From Peptococcaceae bacterium (lineage in GTDB: Bacteria; Bacillota; Peptococcia; Peptococcales; Peptococcaceae): DNA of 7,374 nucleotides. Position numbers and translations under genes: made by a program. Shown here piece after piece: positions 1-6,163 of the stretch (its first letter is position 1; each line of letters starts with the position of its first letter). The notes under the pieces are model-generated. The model did not search any database. It was not told the DNA's origin and saw nothing but the letters and a program-made list of their open reading frames with translations. The stretch is from positions 1 to 7,374 of the forward strand of contig JAGARS010000210.1 in assembly GCA_017622155.1 (NCBI GenBank). Direction: 5' to 3'.

Positions 1-123
1 TATTTCTGCAAACCCTCGTTCCCTGGACATCTTCTTGATTGTACAGCTTTGCTGGATTTCATCCATCACGCATTGTACAATCTGCGTATCTGTCCATGTC
101 AATCTCGACACTGCAGAAACCAT
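1..123 (-). CDS. Truncated unrecognised ORF running off the left edge
   Basis: On the minus strand an ATG at 123-121 opens a frame that stays open to base 1, giving the first 41 residues of a protein whose rest lies outside the window. The peptide begins MVSAVSRLTWTDTQIVQCVM and continues with a stretch ending in KKMSRERGFAEI. The pattern of a Trp-containing first helix followed by a basic segment is reminiscent of a small helical, perhaps helix-turn-helix, DNA-binding protein, but I do not recognise a family. Upstream of the ATG there is only a weak ribosome binding site (AGAG, about 5 bases away). The frame is also open further upstream on the minus strand to a stop near base 212, so a longer form with a non-ATG start is not excluded. 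It is divergent from the GNAT gene. The open frame is short, so it could be chance. Confidence 0.42.
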   Translation of the reverse strand, partial: MVSAVSRLTWTDTQIVQCVMDEIQQSCTIKKMSRERGFAEI

Positions 124-161
124 TTTGTCTCTAAAAATACAATATACGGATAACCTTGTAG

Positions 162-182
162 GGGGCGACGTCTCGGCGCCCC
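162..182. other. GC-rich hairpin in the divergent spacer
   Basis: The sequence GGGGCG (162-167) pairs with CGCCCC (177-182). The stem continues through one A-G mismatch to CG/CG around a TCT loop, so it spans 21 bases. No T-run follows on either strand, so it does not look like an intrinsic terminator. It sits in the 92-bp spacer between two divergent starts, 33 bases before the GNAT ATG, where most of the sequence is AT-rich. Its form (GTAGGGG-type arm, short loop, CCCC arm) resembles the small extragenic palindromes that are scattered in many Firmicute genomes. That family assignment is inference; only one copy is visible here. Confidence 0.45.
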
Positions 183-215
183 GCAGGATATTCCCGTTAA
201 TAGGAGCCTAATAAT

Positions 216-725
216 ATGCATATCAGAAAAGCAAAAATTGAAGAATTAGACCGCATTATGAATATTTATGCCCATGCCCGTGCGTTTATGGCGGAAACAG
301 GCAATCCAAAGCAGTGGGGTGCTACCAATTGGCCGCCGCGTGATTTGATTGCACAGGATATTGCACAGGGCAAGTGTCATGTGTGCTGTATAGCGGATTC
401 GGTTGGGGAACGTATTGTGGGTGTGTTTTATTATGATTTCGGCCATGATATTGATGCCACCTATCGCAATATCACCGATGGTGCGTGGCTCAGTGACGCG
501 CCCTATGGTGTGGTACACCGCATTGCATCTGATGGCAGTGTAAAAGGCGTGGGTACATTTTGTATCAACTGGGCATTTGCACAATGCGGCCATTTGCGCA
601 TTGATACCCATGGGGACAATGTGGTTATGCAGAATCTAATGCGCAAGCTTGGATTTACACAATGCGGTACAATTTATGTAGTGGAAGACAATGACCCTCG
701 CATCGCTTACGAAAAAATATCCTAA
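216..725 (+). CDS. GNAT-family N-acetyltransferase
   Basis: A 169-residue cytosolic protein of the GNAT fold, which transfers an acetyl group from acetyl-CoA to an amine on a small molecule or protein. The N-terminus (MHIRKAKIEELDRIMNIYAH) is the usual first beta strand and helix of the family. The acetyl-CoA pyrophosphate loop (motif A) is seen around residues 101-113, HRIASDGSVKGVG, followed by a helix. The motif B region has RIDTH (128-132), N135 and the ending KLGF (144-147), typical of N-x-x-M-x-x-L-x-x-x-GF GNATs. Length is normal for a single-domain member. The start is supported by a good ribosome binding site, TAGGAG, at 201-206. This subfamily, with HRIASDG and RIDTH, is common in gut Firmicutes, but the substrate is not known to me and the neighbours do not reveal it. 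It is followed by a 109-bp gap and then rbgA on the same strand, with no obvious terminator, so read-through into rbgA is possible. Confidence 0.9.
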   Translation: MHIRKAKIEELDRIMNIYAHARAFMAETGNPKQWGATNWPPRDLIAQDIAQGKCHVCCIADSVGERIVGVFYYDFGHDIDATYRNITDGAWLSDAPYGVVHRIASDGSVKGVGTFCINWAFAQCGHLRIDTHGDNVVMQNLMRKLGFTQCGTIYVVEDNDPRIAYEKIS

Positions 726-834
726 CGAAAAGATCCTGTGGTGAGATTGGCAGAAAACACTACATTTTTTGATGAAAATCTGATAAAATAAGACTATGTA
801 TGCTGATAAACAATGAACGTGAGGACGTGATAGC

Positions 835-1689
835 ATGACCAATGTACAGTGGTTTCCGGGCCATATGGCCAAGACAAAACGTATGATTCAGGACCAGATT
901 AAGCTGGTGGATGTAGTAATAGAGCTGGTAGATGCCCGTTTGCCTATGAGCAGCAGAAATCCTTTGCTGGATAAGCTGGTGGAAGGCAAACCCCGTGTGG
1001 TGATTTTGAACAAAGAAGACCTGGCTGACCCGCAGCGTACGGCGTACTGGATTAAATATTTTAGTGAGCAGGAAGAATGCAAGGCATTTGCGTTCAATGC
1101 TACTGTAGGCAAAAAACAGCTGATTGCCAAGCTGAAAGAAGCATTGATGGAGGTTACTGCTGAGAAGCGGGAACGCATGGCGAAAAAAGGGATTCGCAAA
1201 CAGACCATTCGCTGTATGATTGTAGGGATTCCAAACGTAGGGAAGAGCACCTTTATCAATATTCTGGTAGGTAAAAAAGTAGCACAGACCGGTGATAAAG
1301 CAGGGGTTACTCGCGGCAAACAGTGGATTCGTCTGGATGACGATCTGGAGCTTTTGGATACACCGGGGATTTTGTGGCCGAAGTTTGAAGATCCGGAAGT
1401 AGGGTTCCGGCTTGCAGCTACCGGTGCGATCAATGATGATATTGTGGATGAGGATGACATTGCCTTTAAGCTGCTGGGCTTTTTGAAGGAACGGTATCCA
1501 AAACAGCTGATGGAGCGCTTTAAGCTGGATGAAGAGATTCTGCAAGGCGAAACCTTGGCTATTATGGACCAGATTGGTAAGAACAGAGGCTGTCTCTTAA
1601 AAGGCGGCAGAGTGGATTACAGCAAAGTATCCAAAGGTGTGATTCTGGATTTGCGTCAGGGCAAAATCGGGCGTATCACGCTGGAATAG
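835..1689 (+). CDS. rbgA: Ribosome biogenesis GTPase RbgA (YlqF)
   Basis: A 284-residue circularly permuted GTPase that acts late in 50S subunit assembly; in Bacillus subtilis RbgA is needed for incorporation of L16 and other late proteins. The permuted motif order is visible: G4 NKED at 59-62, G5-like NAT at 88-90, then G1 GIPNVGKST at 131-139, G2 threonine T159 in GVTR, and G3 DTPG at 175-178. The N-terminal WFPGHM (6-11) carries the family histidine (H10 here) implicated in GTP hydrolysis. DARLPMSSRNP (33-43) and TPGILWPKFED (176-186) are also hallmark stretches. The C-terminal helical domain (about 190-284) is the rRNA-contacting ANTAR-like domain known for the family. Length matches the B. 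subtilis protein (about 282). Ribosome binding site: GAGG at 821-824, ten bases before the ATG. In many Firmicutes this gene sits beside lepB and rnhB; here lepB lies 4.5 kb away and rnhB is not in the window. Confidence 0.97.
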   Translation: MTNVQWFPGHMAKTKRMIQDQIKLVDVVIELVDARLPMSSRNPLLDKLVEGKPRVVILNKEDLADPQRTAYWIKYFSEQEECKAFAFNATVGKKQLIAKLKEALMEVTAEKRERMAKKGIRKQTIRCMIVGIPNVGKSTFINILVGKKVAQTGDKAGVTRGKQWIRLDDDLELLDTPGILWPKFEDPEVGFRLAATGAINDDIVDEDDIAFKLLGFLKERYPKQLMERFKLDEEILQGETLAIMDQIGKNRGCLLKGGRVDYSKVSKGVILDLRQGKIGRITLE

Positions 1690-1734
1690 ATTCGGGATAG
1701 ATATCAATACGGTATTTGTATACAAAATTACGGA

Positions 1735-1762
1735 AAAATACTTTAAAAAGCTATAGTATTTT
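1735..1762. other. AT-rich inverted repeat after rbgA
   Basis: AAAATACT (1735-1742) and AGTATTTT (1755-1762) form a perfect 8-bp inverted repeat around a 12-base spacer, about 45 bases past the rbgA stop. The right arm ends in four T, so it could be a weak terminator for rbgA. Equally, its right arm abuts the candidate -35 of the next gene and it could be a repressor operator. The stem has only one G-C pair class near its end and would be unstable as RNA, which slightly favours a DNA site or chance. Confidence 0.3.
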
Positions 1763-1789
1763 ATACGGGTATCTGTTATCATGGATAAT
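1761..1789 (+). promoter_or_regulatory. Candidate sigma-A promoter of the Cys-cluster gene
   Basis: TTATAC (1761-1766) and GATAAT (1784-1789) are 17 bases apart; the -10 matches five of six consensus positions, the -35 only about three. The predicted transcript would start near 1796, leaving a leader of roughly 35 bases before the ATG at 1832. The -10 lies within a small dyad TTATC/GATAA (1776-1788). The assignment is based only on consensus match and position. Confidence 0.35.
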
Positions 1790-1831
1790 ATAAGAAAGAT
1801 TCATAAGGCTTAGATTAAAGGATGATGACTG

Positions 1832-2080
1832 ATGAAACTGGTAACCAATGTGTTTTGCTCCAAAAAAACAGGAGAAGAATGTACTTGCGGATGCAGCTGC
1901 GGTACATGTCGCGATTTTTTAGGCAGATTTAATTCCGGGCTGGCCGGATATTATCTGAAAGAATTGATGGAAGACCCATCCAAACTGGAAGCGTTTGAAG
2001 CAACGCAAGTGGGAAAATGGTACACCGATAAATCACTGGCTGCCCGTATTTACCGAAAAGAATATATGACCGCAGAATAA
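1832..2080 (+). CDS. Small cysteine-cluster protein, function unknown
   Basis: An 82-residue protein that I do not recognise as a named family. All six cysteines lie within residues 9-26: C9, C17, C19, C21, C23 and C26, in the run ECTCGCSCGTC (16-26). The alternating C-x-C-x-C-x-C-x-x-C layout is what one sees in metallothionein-like metal clusters and some iron or zinc knuckles, so metal binding or redox chemistry is a reasonable inference. The rest (27-82) has no cysteine and looks like a small alpha-helical domain with FLGRF, YYLKELMEDPSKLEAF and a basic, aromatic C-terminus. There is no signal peptide or membrane segment, so it should be cytosolic. Start choice: the ribosome binding site AAAGGA (1817-1822) lies about ten bases before the ATG. 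It stands alone, with a candidate promoter upstream and a strong terminator 43 bases downstream, consistent with a monocistronic unit. Reality of the gene is supported by this packaging. Confidence 0.75.
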   Translation: MKLVTNVFCSKKTGEECTCGCSCGTCRDFLGRFNSGLAGYYLKELMEDPSKLEAFEATQVGKWYTDKSLAARIYRKEYMTAE

Positions 2081-2122
2081 TTTTGGTATTGTGTATGACA
2101 GGCAATACCTTCATAAATGTGT

Positions 2123-2152
2123 AAAAAGGACGATGTTTTCATCGTCCTTTTT
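2123..2152 (+). terminator. Bidirectional intrinsic terminator
   Basis: GGACGATG (2128-2135), a TTTT loop, and CATCGTCC (2140-2147) make a perfect 8-bp GC-containing stem. It is flanked by five A on the left (2123-2127) and five T on the right (2148-2152), which extends the pairing to 13 bp. As RNA it has a U-tract in either direction. It ends the Cys-cluster gene on the plus strand and would back up the minus-strand terminator of the EF-G-like gene. Confidence 0.93.
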
Positions 2153-2186
2153 GTGTTTGTGATATGATTTTGCAGGATAGTGCACA

Positions 2187-2228
2187 ATAAAACTGTGCCG
2201 TCAGAGGGGATGAAAACTGACGGCACAG
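2187..2228 (-). terminator. Intrinsic terminator of the EF-G-like gene
   Basis: CTGTGCCGTCAG (2193-2204) and CTGACGGCACAG (2217-2228) are a perfect 12-bp inverted repeat with a 12-base loop. On the minus strand the stem is followed by TTTTATTG, a U-rich tail, about 75 bases after the stop codon at 2302. On the plus strand the stem is followed by CCGGAG, so it acts only for the minus-strand gene. Confidence 0.9.
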
Positions 2229-2301
2229 CCGGAGAAATATGTGCGTCTATACGAGTGCGCACAATCTATATGTCATTGTGGATTATGCTTTTGCGCTTTT
2301 C

Positions 2302-4314
2302 TTAAGCTTTTGCATCAGCGATAATTTTTTCTGCAATTCTTGCAGGTACTTCTTCGTAGTGGTCTAATGTCATCACGAATTTGCCGCGACCCTGGGTCAT
2401 AGCTTTCAGGTCAATTACATATTTCTGTACTTCAGACATTGGAGCCTGTGCACTGATTACCTGCAGTTTGCCATCAGCTGTTGGTTCCATACCCATGATA
2501 CGACCGCGTTTGCTGTTCAGATCGCCCATGATATCGCCCATGTACATTTCAGGTACGGTAATCTTCATGTCCATGATAGGTTCCAGTAAGATAGGGGAAG
2601 CCATTTCGGCACCTTTTTTGAAACCGCCGGATGCAGCAATTTTGAACGCCATTTCGTTGGAGTCAACCGGATGATAAGAACCATCGTACAGTGTAACTTT
2701 TACGTTAACAACCGGATAGCCGGCTAAGATACCCTGACGCATTGCTTCCTGTACGCCTTTTTCAACAGCAGGGAAGTAGTTTTTCGGTACAGCACCGCCG
2801 AATACTTCTTCGGTGAACAGAAATTCAGCTTCTTCGTAAGGCTCGATACGCAGCCATACATCACCGTACTGACCGGCACCGCCGGACTGTTTCTTGTGTT
2901 TGCCCTGTACTTCAACTTTTTTCTTGATGGTTTCACGATATGGAATTTTTGCAGGCTGCAGTACAACATCAACACCGAATTTATTTTTGAAACGTTCTGC
3001 TACTACTTCCAGATGGGTTTCGCCAACACCGGAGAGCAGGGTTTCGTGGGTTTCTGCATTTTTCTCGATAGACAGAGTAGGGTCTTCTTCTAAAATACGA
3101 CCCAGCGCATTACTCATCTTGTCATCATCGTCTCTGGATTTTGGAGACAGTGCAAATGTCAGGCTTGGTGCCGGGAATTTGATTGGAGCCAGTTCCGGAA
3201 CATTGCTGCCTTTGATTGTAAGTGTATTGCTGGTCTGTGTATTCTGCAGTTTGGCAATGGCTACGATATCACCTGCGTTAACAGTAGTTACGGTAGACTG
3301 CTGTTTGCCGCATGGAATAATAAAGTTGTTTACTTTTTCTTCCGCATCATTGCTTACGTTGTAGATGCCGTCACCGGCGTTGAACTGACCGTCAATTACT
3401 TTGATAAAGCTCAGTTTGCCTACAAATGGGTCAGCCAGAGTTTTGAATACGATAGCGCTTGCAGGAGCAGCTGCATTTACGGTAGGTACAGGCAGCAGTT
3501 CTACGCACAGATCCATCAGAATATCGATACCCATGTTTTTCGCAACGGAACCGCCCACAACAGGGAAGATTTCGCCGTTGGCAATACCCATACGCAGTGC
3601 GGACAGGATTTCTTTGTTGGTAGGAATTTCGCCTTCCAGATATTTCAGCAGCAATTCATCGCAGCTTTCAGCAGCTACTTCGATTAAATAAGTGCGGTTT
3701 GCTTCATAATCTTCCATATATTCTTCCGGAATAGGAATTTCTACGGATTTACCGTTTTCAAATTTGTAAGCTTTTTCGTTTAACAGGTCGATCATACCAA
3801 CGAAATCAGCTTCTTTACCCATTGGTAGCTGCAATGGCACAATACCGGTACCGTATTTTTCACGCATCTGTTCAACTACGGTTTCGAAGCAGGAGTTTTC
3901 ACGTTCCAGCTTGTTGATGAAAATCATACGAGGCATTTTGTTGCCCTGTGCGATATCCCAGATTACTTCTGTCTGTACTTCTACACCGGCAACGCCGCAT
4001 ACTACCATCAGCATATTGTCGATGGCACGGGTGGTAGCGATTACTTCACCGATAAAATCCGCATAACCCGGGGTGTCAATCATATTTAATTTGGTGTTTT
4101 TCCATTCAACCGGTGCCAGAGAGGAAGAGATGGTAACCTGACGTTTGATTTCTTCCGGCAGATAGTCTGTAACTGTTGTGCCATCTTCTACTTTCCCCGG
4201 ACGGGATGTAAAACCGCTATTGAATAACATCAGTTCCAGCAGCGAGGTTTTCCCTGCGCCGCTGTGACCGGCAATGCCAATATTTCTAATATCCCCTGTT
4301 TGATAAACTTGCAT
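2302..4314 (-). CDS. Elongation factor G-like (EF-G2-type) translational GTPase
   Basis: A 670-residue protein with the full five-domain EF-G layout: GTPase domain about 1-275, domain II about 285-370, III about 382-455 (SGVGETHLEV, 428-437), IV about 460-575 (SGGAGQYGDV, 477-486; SYHPVDSNEMAFK, 546-558) and V about 578-665 (LLEPIMDMKITVPE, 576-589; GDIMGDLNSKRGRI, 593-606). Ordinary EF-G drives tRNA-mRNA translocation. This one is of the second type: G1 is GHSGAGKTS (16-24) rather than AHIDAGKTT, G3 is DTPGYADF with tyrosine (Y84) at the usual catalytic histidine, G4 is NKLE (134-137) rather than NKxD, and G5 reads GSV (255-257) instead of GSA. EF-G2-type proteins usually coexist with a canonical FusA elsewhere. 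Tet(M)-type ribosome protection proteins do not have this G1. An upstream in-frame ATG at 4338 is less likely: AGGAG at 4325-4329 (minus) sits ten bases before the ATG at 4314. The stop lies in an interesting repeat, see findings. It is monocistronic. Confidence 0.92.
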   Translation of the reverse strand: MQVYQTGDIRNIGIAGHSGAGKTSLLELMLFNSGFTSRPGKVEDGTTVTDYLPEEIKRQVTISSSLAPVEWKNTKLNMIDTPGYADFIGEVIATTRAIDNMLMVVCGVAGVEVQTEVIWDIAQGNKMPRMIFINKLERENSCFETVVEQMREKYGTGIVPLQLPMGKEADFVGMIDLLNEKAYKFENGKSVEIPIPEEYMEDYEANRTYLIEVAAESCDELLLKYLEGEIPTNKEILSALRMGIANGEIFPVVGGSVAKNMGIDILMDLCVELLPVPTVNAAAPASAIVFKTLADPFVGKLSFIKVIDGQFNAGDGIYNVSNDAEEKVNNFIIPCGKQQSTVTTVNAGDIVAIAKLQNTQTSNTLTIKGSNVPELAPIKFPAPSLTFALSPKSRDDDDKMSNALGRILEEDPTLSIEKNAETHETLLSGVGETHLEVVAERFKNKFGVDVVLQPAKIPYRETIKKKVEVQGKHKKQSGGAGQYGDVWLRIEPYEEAEFLFTEEVFGGAVPKNYFPAVEKGVQEAMRQGILAGYPVVNVKVTLYDGSYHPVDSNEMAFKIAASGGFKKGAEMASPILLEPIMDMKITVPEMYMGDIMGDLNSKRGRIMGMEPTADGKLQVISAQAPMSEVQKYVIDLKAMTQGRGKFVMTLDHYEEVPARIAEKIIADAKA

Positions 4315-4324
4315 AATAAATCCA

Positions 4325-4329
4325 CTCCT
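4325..4329 (-). promoter_or_regulatory. Ribosome binding site that sets the EF-G-like start
   Basis: On the minus strand AGGAG ends ten bases before the ATG at 4314. It lies between the two in-frame ATGs (4338 and 4314), so it can only serve the inner one. The inner start also gives a protein beginning MQVYQTGDIRNIGI, a natural beginning for an EF-G. Confidence 0.75.
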
Positions 4330-4339
4330 CGTGTTCATA

Positions 4340-4435
4340 AAATAAAGTTATATTTATATTAGACATAAAACCAAAAAATCCTTTTATATTTTTCATTTTT
4401 TTTAGAATTTTTATATATTTTTTTGGATTCTGTCA
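4340..4435. other. AT-rich half of the divergent spacer
   Basis: The spacer between the EF-G-like gene (minus) and the flippase gene (plus) spans 4315-4553. Its left half is almost pure A/T with long T-runs on the plus strand (for example 4405-4430) and has TATA-like strings such as TATAAA on the minus strand. It most likely holds the promoter of the EF-G-like gene, for instance a TAATATAAAT -10 region near 4350-4360 on the minus strand, but no -35/-10 pair is good enough to name. The right half (4436-4553) has ordinary base composition, no evident gene, and a 10-bp palindrome TACATATGTA at 4511-4520. Confidence 0.4.
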
Positions 4436-4543
4436 GAAAAGCCGACAAAACAGGATGAAAATGCTCTAAAACGACTTTGATTTCAAGGCGTAAATCTGCC
4501 CCAATGCTCATACATATGTAAAGGAAATGTATAACGAGAAGGC

Positions 4544-4550
4544 AGGGAAG
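4544..4550 (+). promoter_or_regulatory. Ribosome binding site that sets the flippase start
   Basis: AGGGAAG precedes the ATG at 4554, with the AGGG core six bases from it. The earlier in-frame ATG at 4527 has an AAGGA only one base away, too close to work well. The inner start gives MKNKLLQGTMVLL, which matches the usual beginning of SpoVB-family proteins. Confidence 0.7.
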
Positions 4551-4553
4551 GCT

Positions 4554-6065
4554 ATGAAAAATAAACTTCTGCAAGGTACAATGGTATTGTTGTGCTCGAG
4601 TGTGGTGCTTCGGTGTCTGGGGTTTGTGTATCAGATTCTGGTAGTGCGTATTGCCGGAACGGAATCGCTTGGTATTTTGAATATGACAATGCCTTTTTAT
4701 ATGCTTCTGGTAGTAGTTGCTACCATGGGGATGCCCATTGCCATTACCAAATTGACTGCACAGTATGCAGCAAGTCATGGGCAGGCTGTGATTGCGCAGA
4801 TGATGCGCACGGCTTTTTGCCTTGTGCTGATATTATCTGTATTTTGTCTGATAGCGGCCTGTGTGGCAATGCCGGAGGTGTTTGCACTTCTCAATACAGA
4901 ACAGCGTGTGCAGCAGTGTTTTCTGGTTTTGATTCCGGGGATTATTATTGTACCGTTTTGTTCTGTGATGCGTGGTTATTTTCAAGGAATGCAGCAGATG
5001 GTGTATCCATCGATTGGTCAGATTATAGAACAACTGATTCGCGTATTTTGCGGTATTGGCCTGATTTTATGGGTAAGTCCCAAAGATGTGCTGAGTCTTG
5101 CAATGAGTCTGGGTTGTGCCGCTATGCTGGGCGAAGCAGGAGGCTGCGCTTTTTTAGCTGTGCTTTATCTTCGAAATCGCAGGAAAGCCCTTGCAGGAAT
5201 TAGATATTCTAAAATCACAGGAAGTAAAGAGTGGCTGAAGCCCCTGTTATCATTGGGGCTTCCGGTTACAGGTACACGGCTTACCAGCACAGTAGATATG
5301 GCCATTGAGGCCAGTATTGTGCCTTTTTGTCTGATTGCTTCCGGCTATACCATCAGTCAGGCAGCCTCTATTTACGGGCAGTTTAGCGGTGTGGCAGTGA
5401 GTCTGCTCACCATTCCTACGGTATTAACAGGGGCGCTGGGTACAGCATTGATTCCTGCGGTGTCGTCAGCAGCAGCCAATGGACAGAAACATGCATTGCA
5501 GCATTATTGTCAGGAGGCAGTGTCAGTGACATGGGCCTTTAGCCTGCCGGTGATTTTTGTACTGTATTTATATGGAGAAGAACTGGGACAGATTTTGTTT
5601 CATCTCAATGGGCTGGGTGAGATGATGCGCTGGCTTTCTTTTGGCGCGGTGTTTTTATATTTGGGGCAAACGGTAGTAGGAATTCTGCAGGGTTTAGGCA
5701 TGACACGGGTTGTGTTTATCAATAATTTCTGTGGTTCTGCCGCGAAACTGATTGGTATGTATTATTGTATTCGCACCATGGGCTTAGGGGCCAATGGTAT
5801 TGCCTGCGGTATGATTCTTGGCTATGGGCTGCAGTGTATGATGAATGTGGCAGCGCTTGCAGAACGTGTGTCTATGCGTATTCCGTGGAAACAGATTTTG
5901 CTTCCGGTAGCAAACAGCCTTTTTATGGTGATGCAGATACAATTCTGGGAGCGCATTATGCCGGAGGGCACGCTATGGTTTTTGCTGCGCTTGGTATTGG
6001 CTGCAGGGGGGTATCTGCTGATCCTGTTTTGCAGCGGAGCGTTGAAGAAGATTGTAAAATGCTGA
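4554..6065 (+). CDS. spoVB: SpoVB-family polysaccharide/lipid flippase (MOP superfamily)
   Basis: A 503-residue, very hydrophobic integral membrane protein with about 12-14 predicted membrane segments spread over the whole length. The N-terminus (LLQGTMVLLCSSVVLRCLGF, 5-24, then an arginine/glycine loop VRIAGTESLG and a second helix starting NMTMPFYMLL) follows the pattern of SpoVB/MurJ/Wzx-type transporters. These flip lipid-linked sugar or peptidoglycan precursors across the cytoplasmic membrane. A further family-like stretch is GMPIAITKLTAQYA just after residue 60. B. subtilis SpoVB is about 518 residues and is needed for spore cortex; SpoVB-like proteins also occur in non-sporulating relatives, so a sporulation role cannot be inferred. 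Alternatives within the superfamily are a capsule/O-unit flippase or a MurJ paralogue; the absence of neighbouring glycosyltransferases argues against a capsule locus. The gene ends 31 bases before the lepB -35 and no hairpin terminator follows. Confidence 0.85.
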   Translation: MKNKLLQGTMVLLCSSVVLRCLGFVYQILVVRIAGTESLGILNMTMPFYMLLVVVATMGMPIAITKLTAQYAASHGQAVIAQMMRTAFCLVLILSVFCLIAACVAMPEVFALLNTEQRVQQCFLVLIPGIIIVPFCSVMRGYFQGMQQMVYPSIGQIIEQLIRVFCGIGLILWVSPKDVLSLAMSLGCAAMLGEAGGCAFLAVLYLRNRRKALAGIRYSKITGSKEWLKPLLSLGLPVTGTRLTSTVDMAIEASIVPFCLIASGYTISQAASIYGQFSGVAVSLLTIPTVLTGALGTALIPAVSSAAANGQKHALQHYCQEAVSVTWAFSLPVIFVLYLYGEELGQILFHLNGLGEMMRWLSFGAVFLYLGQTVVGILQGLGMTRVVFINNFCGSAAKLIGMYYCIRTMGLGANGIACGMILGYGLQCMMNVAALAERVSMRIPWKQILLPVANSLFMVMQIQFWERIMPEGTLWFLLRLVLAAGGYLLILFCSGALKKIVKC

Positions 6066-6096
6066 GCAAAACATATCATAATGGAAAAGAATCTAT

Positions 6097-6125
6097 TTGA
6101 CCGAAGCTCCATTTTGCGTTATTAT
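6097..6125 (+). promoter_or_regulatory. Sigma-A-type promoter of lepB
   Basis: TTGACC (6097-6102) and TATTAT (6120-6125) each match five of six consensus bases and are exactly 17 bases apart. Transcription would start near 6132, giving a leader of about 32 bases before the lepB ATG. This is the best promoter in the window and suggests lepB and its downstream partner do not depend on read-through from the flippase gene. Confidence 0.72.
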
Positions 6126-6163
6126 AACATACAGAATATTATGTAACAGGGTAGGTAGAGAAT

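Noticed and set aside
162..182. Intrinsic terminator for the left-edge or GNAT gene
   Set aside because: Neither strand has a T-run after the stem, and it lies upstream of both divergent starts.
768..804. Promoter for rbgA (TTGATG with TAAAAT or TATGTA nearby)
   Set aside because: No pair has an acceptable spacing: TTGATG overlaps the spacer of TAAAAT and is 20 bases from TATGTA. A promoter may exist but cannot be placed.
760..1545. Long minus-strand open frame of 261 codons opposite rbgA
   Set aside because: It is fully antisense to a highly conserved RbgA with all motifs intact, has no family resemblance and is rich in His/Phe/Gln as expected from reading the other strand of this gene.
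2894..3364. Plus-strand open frame of 156 codons inside the EF-G-like gene
   Set aside because: It is antisense to conserved domains II and III, is Ser-rich and has no recognisable domain or ribosome binding site.
2302..4338. Ribosome-protection tetracycline resistance protein (Tet(M) type)
   Set aside because: The G1 motif GHSGAGKTS, the EF-G-like domain IV and V motifs and the chromosomal housekeeping context fit EF-G2; Tet(M)-type proteins carry a canonical AHVDAGKTT-like G1.
4359..4778. Minus-strand frame of 139 codons spanning the divergent spacer and the start of the flippase gene
   Set aside because: About half lies antisense to the flippase N-terminus and the rest is His/Lys-rich AT sequence; there is no ribosome binding site or family match.
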